This document shows positions 29,723 to 36,104 of a stretch of 36,104 nucleotides of DNA, piece by piece (within the stretch, counting starts at the first letter, position 1; every line of letters starts with the position of its first letter). The notes beneath the pieces were generated by a model that saw nothing but the letters and a program-made list of their open reading frames with translations, made no database searches and was not told where the DNA came from. A program made the translations under genes and the position numbers. Origin of the DNA: a virus; IMG/VR virus record IMGVR_UViG_3300038701_000890, positions 1 through 36,104 of that record; one strand, given 5' to 3'.

Positions 29723-31509
29723 TATAGACCGCCTTTTCGTTGTTGAGCCTCTCTAACTCCACTTACCGCTGACTGCTGAATCAGTGGCATGTGAGCCATT
29801 AGCTGCTCTTTGAAGACGCGCTGAGCGTCTGGGTTTACACTTATGTTTTGTACGACCGTTACTCCACCGCCGCTGCCTAGGGTGTCATTGTTTACGACCG
29901 TCCCTGCTCTGCCCGGTATGAATAGTTCTGGTCCTCTTTCACCCACTAGGTGTGGCTTGTTTATAGGGCCACCCAGGGCCTTACCTGGTACGCCTAGGAA
30001 GCCTGAAAGCATTCCACCGAACTTATCTCCTACGGCACCCATTACGGGGCTTAGAAAGGATCCCAGGGCCCCGCCCCCTATGTCTCCTCCAAGGGAGCTG
30101 CCTAGGTTAGAGAATGCCTGACCCATTGAGTTCTGTATACTAGTTCCTAGGTTCTCAAACGTAGAACTTACCTTAGCCGTGGCCTTCTCAGCAGGCTTAA
30201 CCATAACCCTCTCTAGGCGTTCAAACTCTACTTTTACTGTATCTACTACAGCGGGTGCCGACTGCGTCGCGACACGCTCTTTGAGTTCGTCAAAGTACTG
30301 GGACACTTTATTAACAGCTTTCTTTACGGGCTCGGTTACGGCTTTTTCTACTTTAGCAAATCCCTTCTTTACTTTATCTACCATCTTAGGTATGGTTTCT
30401 TTTCCTACCACTTTATCATACATTTTGGAAAAGAAGTCAGTGACGGTCTTAACTTTATTTATTACGTTGTCTATTACGGGCCCTAGTTTGTCCCATAGCC
30501 ATGTCTTTACGGCCTCGTAAACATCCTGACATATTAGACTTATATACTCCCATTTCTGCCATGCTACAAACGCACCTGCAACTAATCCAGATACGGCAAT
30601 AAGAGGCGTACTAAGAGCTCCTATGGCCAGTGCCAGAGGTCCCGCCGCTGCTGCGACTACACCAAACACAAGAGCCGCTTCCTGCATCGAAGGAGGAAGA
30701 CCCGTGAAGAGCTGTAGTCCTTGAGTTAGTGCTGAAATTAAAGGAGTAAGTACTGGCAGTATATCTTGCCCGATGATGATCTGTAGATCACTGAATGCAC
30801 CAGACAGGGCCTTCATCTGATTGGAGGAGCTACCTGCTGTGGCCGCTGCATTGCCTTGCATTTGTGCTGTTTTAGAGAGCAGTGCTTGATAGGTGGCCAT
30901 TGCTCTAGTGGCAGAGTCCATCTGCGCTACGCTGCCCTCGTATCCCATATTAACTGCAGCTTGAGCAACTTCTACAGCGGAAAGTGATAGGCCAATACCC
31001 TTGAGCGCTTCATTTTCGCCTAACAGAGCGCTTCGGAAGGCGGCCGTTGCCCTCTCATCGGATACATTGTTAAAGGAGGCCGTATCCAAGGCCAGTTGTG
31101 TCATACTCTTTGATAGTTGAGTGGCTGACTCTGCCGTCAGTCCTGCACTGATCAATAGTGACTGCGTGTCCGTAGCGGCTGACCGTATGGCGTTACTAGA
31201 GCGCCCTACTGCAGCTGCCGTCGCATCTGCCCAGGCCCGTACCGACTCTGCTGAATTACCAAAAACAATACCTAGCTTGTCTTCCATCTCTTCTGCATCT
31301 GCTGCGGCCTTAACTGCAGACTTACCAAACAGAACTAGGGGAGCCGTAACCGCTGCACTCAGGCCAATGCCAATGCTCCTCATTGATGATTGCATCTTCT
31401 TCACGGAAGACGAGACGGTAGCTTTTGCTTTGTTTAGGTCACTTCTCAGCTTATCGGTCGTAGCCCGTACCGATACCTGTGCTTCTCCTAACTGACTAGA
31501 GAATGTCAT
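29722..31509 (-). CDS. Tape measure protein
   Basis: The 595-residue protein has the classical layout: an N-terminal coiled section (QVSVRATTDKLRSDLNKAKA), a conserved phage_tail-like part (AEEMEDKLGIVFGNSAESVR), a hydrophobic stretch at about residues 277-316 and a helical, Lys-rich region (WLWDKLGPVIDNVINKVKTV). The C-terminal section is Gly-rich (SSLGGDIGGGALGSFLSPV) with GGPINKPHLVGERGPELFIP, a signature of tape-measure C-termini. It sets tail length; at roughly 1.5 angstrom per residue a tail of about 90 nm would be expected. Start ATG overlaps the chaperone extension stop as ATGA. Confidence 0.9.
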   Translation of the reverse strand: MTFSSQLGEAQVSVRATTDKLRSDLNKAKATVSSSVKKMQSSMRSIGIGLSAAVTAPLVLFGKSAVKAAADAEEMEDKLGIVFGNSAESVRAWADATAAAVGRSSNAIRSAATDTQSLLISAGLTAESATQLSKSMTQLALDTASFNNVSDERATAAFRSALLGENEALKGIGLSLSAVEVAQAAVNMGYEGSVAQMDSATRAMATYQALLSKTAQMQGNAAATAGSSSNQMKALSGAFSDLQIIIGQDILPVLTPLISALTQGLQLFTGLPPSMQEAALVFGVVAAAAGPLALAIGALSTPLIAVSGLVAGAFVAWQKWEYISLICQDVYEAVKTWLWDKLGPVIDNVINKVKTVTDFFSKMYDKVVGKETIPKMVDKVKKGFAKVEKAVTEPVKKAVNKVSQYFDELKERVATQSAPAVVDTVKVEFERLERVMVKPAEKATAKVSSTFENLGTSIQNSMGQAFSNLGSSLGGDIGGGALGSFLSPVMGAVGDKFGGMLSGFLGVPGKALGGPINKPHLVGERGPELFIPGRAGTVVNNDTLGSGGGVTVVQNISVNPDAQRVFKEQLMAHMPLIQQSAVSGVREAQQRKGGL

Positions 31510-31790
31510 GTCTTAGCCTTCCTTTTCTTAGGCAGCGTATCTAACCACTGCTTTGTTTCTTCTTTCTTCTTTGGAGTCTCATGTTTAATAAGTATGGACT
31601 TCAATTCAGGGAATTTCTTAGGGTTGTGGTATCCCACTGCCGTAAGGTGAGCCGTCCACCAACTCTCTGCCATACCTTGATTTATTCTAGACTCGTAGCC
31701 AGTTAAGTACTGACAAAACTCATAATAAGTAAGAGACCATAATTCATCAGGGGTAAGGCTGAGGACGCCCAGGCCCGTGGAAACAATCAT
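31506..31790 (-). CDS. Tail assembly chaperone, frameshift extension (T part of the G-GT pair)
   Basis: The 94-codon frame begins in the track-like ATG at 31790 but has no ribosome-binding site there. Read from the -1 shift at 31829 it supplies 107 residues (VDGNEDAADLDWDMIVSTGL then GVLSLTPDELWSLTYYEFCQ), giving a 207-residue fusion with the upstream protein. This is like lambda gpG-gpGT, where the extension contacts the tape measure. It lies directly before the tape measure and overlaps its start. Family is DUF-type TAC of GTA-like phages; independent translation cannot be excluded. Confidence 0.82.
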   Translation of the reverse strand: MIVSTGLGVLSLTPDELWSLTYYEFCQYLTGYESRINQGMAESWWTAHLTAVGYHNPKKFPELKSILIKHETPKKKEETKQWLDTLPKKRKAKT

Positions 31791-31825
31791 GTCCCAGTCC
31801 AGGTCCGCTGCGTCCTCATTCCCGT

Positions 31826-32128
31826 CTACTTTTTTGGATTAGGACCAGCTAGGGCCAGTGTGATGCACTCACCGAGTTTGGTGGTCACTTCCTGTATACA
31901 TAAATCCATGTCACCTATCTTCTTTAGTGGGATGGTCTTCCCTGCAGCTAAATATAAAAGATGAATAAGAACCTTTACGTCCATCTGATCTAGGCGGCTC
32001 AGTATCTCCATAAGAGGGGCGCCCTCGAAGGCCTCCTGCAGCTCTGCGAATGCATTGAGTGTAAGTTTGAGTTGTAATGTTTTACCGTCGATGTCTATCT
32101 CGACCTCGCCTCTGTGTTTGTTTGCCAT
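31826..32128 (-). CDS. Tail assembly chaperone (GTA gp10-like), zero-frame product
   Basis: The 100-residue product (MANKHRGEVEIDIDGKTLQL) continues KLTLNAFAELQEAFEGAPLM, the layout of the GTA gp10/TAC family that guides tape-measure folding and tube assembly. It ends ...AGPNPKK then TAG; the last codons form the slippery sequence, so a fraction of ribosomes should continue in the -1 frame. Start has AGGA eight bases upstream (AAAGGATACAGGACAATG). It follows the major tail protein as expected. Confidence 0.85.
   Translation of the reverse strand: MANKHRGEVEIDIDGKTLQLKLTLNAFAELQEAFEGAPLMEILSRLDQMDVKVLIHLLYLAAGKTIPLKKIGDMDLCIQEVTTKLGECITLALAGPNPKK
31829..31835 (-). promoter_or_regulatory. Programmed -1 ribosomal frameshift site (A_AAA_AAG)
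   Basis: On the coding strand the zero frame reads CCA AAA AAG TAG; A_AAA_AAG is the classic slippery heptamer of E. coli dnaX. After slipping the next codon is GTA, and the open -1 frame leads without stop into the downstream ORF. The zero-frame stop comes immediately after the heptamer. No strong stem-loop is evident just downstream by eye. Confidence 0.88.
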
Positions 32129-32146
32129 TGTCCTGTATCCTTTTTA

Positions 32147-32533
32147 TTATAGTCCTGATGACCACGTTCCTGAGATCTGAAACGAAGCACTGATAGCAGC
32201 TACGTCCATATCTGGGTGTGATCTGTTTAATGATGTAACGAAGGCAGTCGCCGATGCTACAAACGTATCATTACGGTAGCGCATTAGAGTGACGGACGTC
32301 TGAGCTTCCATAGCTGCAGATAGGTCATCCCATGCTGAGTCTCCGTTTACATACAGGCCGTCTAAATCGACCGTGTGGTTAGTGCGTCCTGCGATGAAGG
32401 TCGCCTCTGCGTCGCCTTTTGCTGACGTCTCTATTACGGACATCTCTGCGTTAAGACTTACGTTTCTCTCGCCAGCTACTTGGTTTGCACCTACGTAGAT
32501 GACTACATCATCACCGTTTTCTCCTGAAGCCAT
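32147..32533 (-). CDS. Major tail (tube) protein
   Basis: The 128-residue protein (MASGENGDDVVIYVGANQVA) has the beta-rich pattern of TP901-1/GTA-type major tail proteins: an early VAGERNVSLNAEMSVIETSA, FIAGRTNHTVDLDGLYVNGD and the closing ISASFQISGTWSSGL. It polymerises into the tail tube. It is shorter than lambda gpV and close to the GTA major tail protein in size. Neighbours are DUF3168 upstream and the chaperone downstream, the normal order. Start preceded by AAGGAG at about eight bases. Confidence 0.88.
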   Translation of the reverse strand: MASGENGDDVVIYVGANQVAGERNVSLNAEMSVIETSAKGDAEATFIAGRTNHTVDLDGLYVNGDSAWDDLSAAMEAQTSVTLMRYRNDTFVASATAFVTSLNRSHPDMDVAAISASFQISGTWSSGL

Positions 32534-32543
32534 GTTATTCTCC

Positions 32544-32942
32544 TTATGCTAAAGTGAAGGTTACTGATAATACGGCCATCTTGGAGTGTATGTCATACTC
32601 CCCTTGGATTGGGCCTGTTACTTCGGTTACTATATTTGTCCAGCCACTAACCGTAATGGTCTGTCTATGAAACACAGTACGTACATACTCAGCCAGCACC
32701 GCTGGGTCTGATTTAACGCTTGTGATTACTGATATATCTACTGAGATAGTTCGGACCCTGCCCGTCTTTGTGTCTCCGTTTCTGTCTGCTACGACCTCGT
32801 ACGCTATACACGGCACTTCCATGTCTTTTGGTACGAAGAAGCCATCTACGATAGCATAGCCGCCCCTGTAGGCAGCGACCGCGCCAGTCACGTCTGAACT
32901 CGCTACTAGAGCGTCGTATATTCCCTGCCTAAGTGCATCCAT
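32544..32942 (-). CDS. Tail terminator / completion protein (DUF3168)
   Basis: The 132-residue product (MDALRQGIYDALVASSDVTG then VPCIAYEVVADRNGDTKTGR) has the DUF3168 pattern, with a helical N-terminus followed by a mixed sheet and a C-terminal strand ending HSKMAVLSVTFTLA. These ring proteins end the tail tube and connect it to the head. It overlaps the HK97 gp10-like gene by one base and precedes the major tail gene, exactly the order in HK97 and GTAs. Confidence 0.85.
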   Translation of the reverse strand: MDALRQGIYDALVASSDVTGAVAAYRGGYAIVDGFFVPKDMEVPCIAYEVVADRNGDTKTGRVRTISVDISVITSVKSDPAVLAEYVRTVFHRQTITVSGWTNIVTEVTGPIQGEYDIHSKMAVLSVTFTLA

Positions 32943-33316
32943 TATCCAAACATCCTTGATATATTAATTACATTGTTTTTTATTGTAGGGCTAAGGAAGG
33001 GCCGTGTTGTGCCGTCCCGTATGCCGTCTTTCTCTAGTAGGGGCGCATACCTATTTGCAGGCCCTCTACGGACTCCGAGGTAGCCGATGACATCAAAGCC
33101 CCTGGTCTCTACAACAGAGCCTACAGAGGCCCTCAGTGTGCCTGTACGGACACGCGGTGGCTCGCCCGGTCTAGAGGGGCTGCTGCCTGTTATGTTTCCC
33201 TTACTCACGAGCCTCTTGGCGTAGCGCTCTAGCATATGGACGACCTCAATCATCTTCTTACGTAGGTGCTCTTTCAGTGCTCGTTTAAAGCGTTCCTCGT
33301 GCCATTCTATTTTCAT
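32942..33316 (-). CDS. HK97 gp10-like head-tail joining protein
   Basis: The 124-residue protein starts MKIEWHEERFKRALKEHLRK, a basic helix, followed by SPSRPGEPPRVRTGTLRASV, the P.R.G..P...TG.LR.S block of the HK97 gp10 family, then GYLGVRRGPANRYAPLLEKD and a RPFLSPT ending. These proteins sit at the neck between connector and tail terminator. Overlaps the connector gene by four bases. Confidence 0.88.
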   Translation of the reverse strand: MKIEWHEERFKRALKEHLRKKMIEVVHMLERYAKRLVSKGNITGSSPSRPGEPPRVRTGTLRASVGSVVETRGFDVIGYLGVRRGPANRYAPLLEKDGIRDGTTRPFLSPTIKNNVINISRMFG

Positions 33317-33879
33317 ATAGCTATCCTTCTATAAGGGGCTAGCCTAAACAGATTACTAGATGTCAGTTTGAGGTCGTGGTCAGCTTCCTTGACTTCTACG
33401 TGATCGGGTTGCGTCCATCGGCCCTTGTTGTTTGAGTTAGGTATTAGTTTTAAATTACGGTCTATCATGTCGTAGGCCACCCATTTGACGGCCTCTGGTA
33501 CGGCAGCGAAGCCTGTATGGTAGGTTACTCTGTATCTTCTACGCCCAGCACCCCAGGTGTACAGTCCATTAAGTCCTGAGTCTTTGAGGTAAATCATACC
33601 TTCAGAAGGGTAATAATCATAAGAGGAAGAGGAGACCGTAGAATCATCCGTTGTATCTTTGATGAGCGTGATGCTAATTATAGGAGATCTTGGAACAATC
33701 AAGTACTCATGGCCGCCGTCTACGTATTCAGTAGTTGCTGTGCTTTCGAAGTATGTGTTGCAATAACTCTCTATTGTTTCGGAAACAAGAGTGATAAGTT
33801 CAGCGATGAGGTCGTCGTGTGTCGATCCTGTAAGTCCAAGGTACGTCTTGACTTCGGCTGTTGTTACTAAGGCTGTCAT
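33313..33879 (-). CDS. Head-tail connector (HK97 gp6-like adaptor)
   Basis: The 188-residue protein has the gp6-like start MTALVTTAEVKTYLGLTGST followed by a helix ETIESYCNTYFE and then DGGHEYLIVPRSPIISITLI and TYHTGFAAVPEAVKWVAYDM, hallmarks of the HK97 gp6/gp15 adaptors that bind below the portal. It is the first gene after the head genes and a hairpin, with the gp10-like and DUF3168 genes next. Start at 33879. Confidence 0.85.
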   Translation of the reverse strand: MTALVTTAEVKTYLGLTGSTHDDLIAELITLVSETIESYCNTYFESTATTEYVDGGHEYLIVPRSPIISITLIKDTTDDSTVSSSSYDYYPSEGMIYLKDSGLNGLYTWGAGRRRYRVTYHTGFAAVPEAVKWVAYDMIDRNLKLIPNSNNKGRWTQPDHVEVKEADHDLKLTSSNLFRLAPYRRIAI

Positions 33880-33909
33880 AAGAATATCCTATATAAATAA
33901 ATTGATAAA

Positions 33910-33929
33910 GGCCCCCGCAAAGGAGGGCC
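33910..33929 (-). terminator. Hairpin downstream of the decoration gene (possible attenuator)
   Basis: On the minus strand GGCCCTCC, loop TTTGC, GGGGGCC can pair as a seven-base-pair GC stem with one bulged T, followed by TTTATCAATTTATTT. It is in the only real gap between head and connector genes. The interrupted T tract suggests partial termination, lowering expression of connector and tail genes relative to capsid and decoration protein. Confidence 0.55.
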
Positions 33930-33937
33930 GGGATGGT

Positions 33938-34399
33938 TTAAGCCATTAGGTTTGCACCTAGGTGACGTGGGTGTCCACGAAGGATGATACCGCCGTAGAT
34001 AGCTCCTGTGCTAGCACTTGTTACAGTAGCAGCAATTCGGATGTAACGCTGGTTTCCAGTGTACCCAACGATATAAGCTTGATCGTCATCAGTTGCACCG
34101 TCGATTACGACGTTACCAGATGCGTTGATCGCTCCAATGTTAGCATTGAAAACAAGATCAGCTGCTGCAACGTCTGTGAACGTTGAGTTGTCTGCTGACT
34201 CTTCTAGGTGAATAGTGTGTGTACCATCTGTCCATGCATCAGCATCGATTAACATGACGGCACTTTCGTAGTTTTTAAGGTCAGCTGCTGCTCCATTTCC
34301 AGAGGCTGTCTTGGCCCCTACGTCTATGGATTTTACAGGCTGATCTTCACCAGTCGCAGTTCTCTGCGCTAGTAAGTTTTTAAGATCTCTCTTAGCCAT
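33938..34399 (-). CDS. Head decoration-like protein (153 aa)
   Basis: The 153-residue product (MAKRDLKNLLAQRTATGEDQ) has a short helical start, then SIDVGAKTASGNGAAADLKN and a beta-sandwich-like region with THTIHLEESADNSTFTDVAA and GYTGNQRYIRIAATVTSAST. Its fold pattern and size resemble head-surface proteins found directly after the capsid gene in many marine phages, and it shares the ...ADNSTF... RYIRI layout with the 119-residue protein at 9844. It is 15 bases after the capsid, in front of the hairpin, and so should be highly expressed. Decoration role is inferred. Confidence 0.72.
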   Translation of the reverse strand: MAKRDLKNLLAQRTATGEDQPVKSIDVGAKTASGNGAAADLKNYESAVMLIDADAWTDGTHTIHLEESADNSTFTDVAAADLVFNANIGAINASGNVVIDGATDDDQAYIVGYTGNQRYIRIAATVTSASTGAIYGGIILRGHPRHLGANLMA

Positions 34400-34413
34400 T
34401 TTATATACTCCTC

Positions 34414-35601
34414 TTAGTTACGGTTGTAACGGATAAATGCTTCTTGTACTGTTGGTGCACTGTCAACACGCATTGACATGATGAAACCAATCTTACCTTC
34501 GTCTGCATAACGCTCATCTAAACGCTTAACAGTAACGCCACGGCGCTCTACAATCCAATAGTGCTTCATGTCGCCGAATACGAATGCGCAATCGCCGTCA
34601 GCGGCTGGGGCAGTCATTCTTTCAACTTCTACTAAAGGATATCCATTTAGCATTAGAGGCTGTCCAGCCATTAGGTTTGTTCTGAATAGTGGTCTGCTCT
34701 CACCGTCTAGAAGCTTGTTTACTTCTTCTACTTGATCACGGCTCATGATGTAAGCACCAGCTCTGCGGTACTGCAACTTAAGCTTAGTAGGGGCTTCAAG
34801 GATAGACACTGTGTTAATGTTTGTAGCAGAGGAAGTGAGGTCCTGTGCAGTTAGGTTAGCGTTTAGTAGACCTAGGCCTTCGTCAACACCTGTTCCGTTG
34901 ATGATGTCATCTTCTAGCTCTTCAGCAAAACGAGAAGCAAAGTGATCAACTAGGTGGCCCTCGATGTCAAAGTCGCTGTCTTCTAGTAGCTCTTCTGGGA
35001 TCTTAAACAAGATAGCCTTTTTGTGAGGCACGAACTGCTGCTTACCAAATGCGTTGGTGATAGCTAGCTCACTCAATGTATCGCCTTCACCTACATTAGA
35101 AATAGTTCCTGTGAACTCAAATGTTGGGAAAGGAATAGAGCCCTTGTTTGTAGGCACTACAGTCGCCATGTTACGTAGCTGAAGGATATCATCCAATTGC
35201 TCGATTAAACGATTCTGTAGCTCTCCGTGGACGAATACGCCACCGTCTGCGTCATTAGCAGACCCTAGAGACTTACGCTCTTCTGCTGTAAGGGCTGACT
35301 TACCTTGGCGTAGGTATGTACCTATTGCCTTCTTCTGTACATCTTCGGTCATCGAAACTTCCTCTTCTTTGTTTGTACTTACTGGTACTCTGTTTGTTAC
35401 TGTTTGTTCTAGCTTAGCGGCCTTTGCCTCTAATTCTAGTTGAGCTTCTGCTTGCTGTGTGTACTCTTCTGCTTTCACAAAAAGGTCCTCAATTTGTGAC
35501 ATTGTCTCAGGTGAGAGCCCACTTTCTCTATGCTTAGCAAGGAGCTCCTTTCCAGCTTCTAGAGCTGCATCTGCTTGATCGAAAAGATTCTTACTTTCCA
35601 T
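34414..35601 (-). CDS. Major capsid protein (HK97 fold)
   Basis: The 395-residue protein begins MESKNLFDQADAALEAGKEL and has about 100 residues of coiled-coil delta domain (QQAEAQLELEAKAAKLEQTV) before the conserved HK97 region: TYLRQGKSALTAEERKSLGS, ANDADGGVFVHGELQNRLIE, then VPTNKGSIPFPTFEFTG and AILFKIPEELLEDSDFDIEG for the E-loop and P-domain. SRDQVEEVNKLLDGESRPL and the closing RYADEGKIGFIMSMRVDSAP are typical of the family. The protease gene overlaps its start by 11 bases and would trim the delta domain. AAGGAG lies about ten bases before the ATG. Confidence 0.95.
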   Translation of the reverse strand: MESKNLFDQADAALEAGKELLAKHRESGLSPETMSQIEDLFVKAEEYTQQAEAQLELEAKAAKLEQTVTNRVPVSTNKEEEVSMTEDVQKKAIGTYLRQGKSALTAEERKSLGSANDADGGVFVHGELQNRLIEQLDDILQLRNMATVVPTNKGSIPFPTFEFTGTISNVGEGDTLSELAITNAFGKQQFVPHKKAILFKIPEELLEDSDFDIEGHLVDHFASRFAEELEDDIINGTGVDEGLGLLNANLTAQDLTSSATNINTVSILEAPTKLKLQYRRAGAYIMSRDQVEEVNKLLDGESRPLFRTNLMAGQPLMLNGYPLVEVERMTAPAADGDCAFVFGDMKHYWIVERRGVTVKRLDERYADEGKIGFIMSMRVDSAPTVQEAFIRYNRN

Positions 35602-36104
35602 TATATTTTCTCCTTGTTTGTTTAATAGACATACCTAATAGGTCTGCCCTTTTTTCGAGGATAGTTACTTCCTCGTCTGTTGGAAGTGCGCTCTCTGTAG
35701 GCTGCTCCTGCTCAACAACTTCTTCTACTTGCTTCTCACAAGTACAAGGGTTGCAGTCACAAGCACCTCTAGCTTCACCGTCCGATTTAACTGATAATAT
35801 TTCTGCCCTGTCATTAGCAGGGATAGGAACTACTGATACTTCAACCATGTCAACATCAGTAATAACTCTAACTTCTTGACCGTCGTAGCGGTCGTATCTC
35901 ATGTCTTTAATATAAAAACCAACACTCATCTTCTTGATGTGGCCCTGCATGAGCTTCTGACGGATCTCTTCGACTTTAGGCGTGTCGGCTAGTCTAGCCT
36001 CTATAAACAAACCAGTCTCATCGCTGTAGGCATCAACGACCGTCCCTAGGACGTGCTCACTATCACTCACATGAGTATCAAGTAAAGGTATGCCACCGTC
36101 TTCC
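35591..36104 (-). CDS. Prohead maturation protease, C-terminal part (cut by window end)
   Basis: This is the rest of the gene that starts at 274. After the shared HVSDSEHVLGTVVDAYSDET segment come LMQGHIKKMSVGFYIKDMRY, where Met-Ser-Val-Gly-Phe carries the catalytic Ser of this protease family, and DVDMVEVSVVPIPANDRAEI, the other conserved C-terminal block. The tail (ACDCNPCTCEKQ) has four Cys and ends in acidic and basic residues, longer than the minimal protease. The apparent start at 36070 is internal. The stop overlaps the capsid ATG by 11 bases, so both are co-translated. Confidence 0.92.
   Translation of the reverse strand, partial: EDGGIPLLDTHVSDSEHVLGTVVDAYSDETGLFIEARLADTPKVEEIRQKLMQGHIKKMSVGFYIKDMRYDRYDGQEVRVITDVDMVEVSVVPIPANDRAEILSVKSDGEARGACDCNPCTCEKQVEEVVEQEQPTESALPTDEEVTILEKRADLLGMSIKQTRRKYNGK
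35977..36102. repeat. Right copy of the 126-bp terminal direct repeat
   Basis: Identical to 1-126. The final two bases of the window, 36103-36104, are CC where the left copy has TA, probably assembly end error. Removing one copy gives a circular length of 35,976 bp. Confidence 0.93.

Noticed and set aside
1-36104. Lysogeny module, tRNA genes, CRISPR array or insertion sequence
   Set aside because: No integrase, repressor, transposase, regularly spaced repeat-spacer pattern or cloverleaf-like intergenic sequence was seen; intergenic space is limited to a few short gaps and the hub.

Overview
The window is one almost complete genome of a tailed, siphovirus-like phage. The first 126 bases recur exactly at 35977-36102, so this looks like a circular (or circularly permuted) contig of about 35,976 bp cut inside the prohead protease gene. 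I see no integrase, no recognisable repressor, no tRNA and no CRISPR array, so a lytic life cycle is the simplest reading. The host is probably a Gram-negative bacterium: the phage invests in Kdo (3-deoxy-manno-octulosonate) metabolism, its head-tail module resembles alphaproteobacterial gene transfer agents and HK97, and it carries a B12-dependent ribonucleotide reductase of the kind common in aquatic phages. That host assignment is inference.

Layout. Two long convergent transcription units diverge from a 0.7 kb AT-rich hub at 12641-13357. The hub holds seven copies of TATCTTCGATA, a pair of longer directly repeated elements with a partial inverted third copy, and a perfect DnaA box; it is the best candidate for the origin and master switch. 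Rightwards (13358-23146) lie small early genes, a RecB-like exonuclease, primase-helicase, family A DNA polymerase (Leu at the 762-equivalent site), an SSB-like protein, an HNH-like protein, a metallophosphoesterase, a MazG-like protein, KdsA, a RuvC-like resolvase, an ECF-like sigma factor, small membrane proteins and two more nucleotide-metabolism proteins. Leftwards (from 12640 down through the contig join to 23123) lie the class II ribonucleotide reductase, a TerS-like protein, fibre and LamG-like proteins, a Maf-family (DUF115) glycosyltransferase, KdsB, large terminase, portal-MuF fusion, a HAD phosphatase, protease, capsid, connector and tail genes, ending in a tip protein, a fibre and an XhlA-like membrane protein. 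The tail assembly chaperone carries an A_AAA_AAG slippery site joining two ORFs by -1 frameshift.

Most interesting idea. The phage encodes KdsA (Kdo-8-P synthesis), a HAD phosphatase that could do the KdsC step, KdsB (CMP-Kdo synthesis) and a Maf-like transferase of a family that moves CMP-activated nonulosonic-type sugars onto Ser/Thr of flagellin. Maf and KdsB lie inside the structural operon, directly after Ser/Thr/Gly-rich fibre-like genes. Together they could form a phage-encoded pathway that decorates virion (or host surface) proteins with Kdo. Other points of note are a heptamer (TTGTTTA/TAAACAA) that I count 44 times across the genome in all three codon frames, a two-gene cassette on the opposite strand between terminase and portal, and a consensus promoter antisense to the very AT-rich HAD gene.
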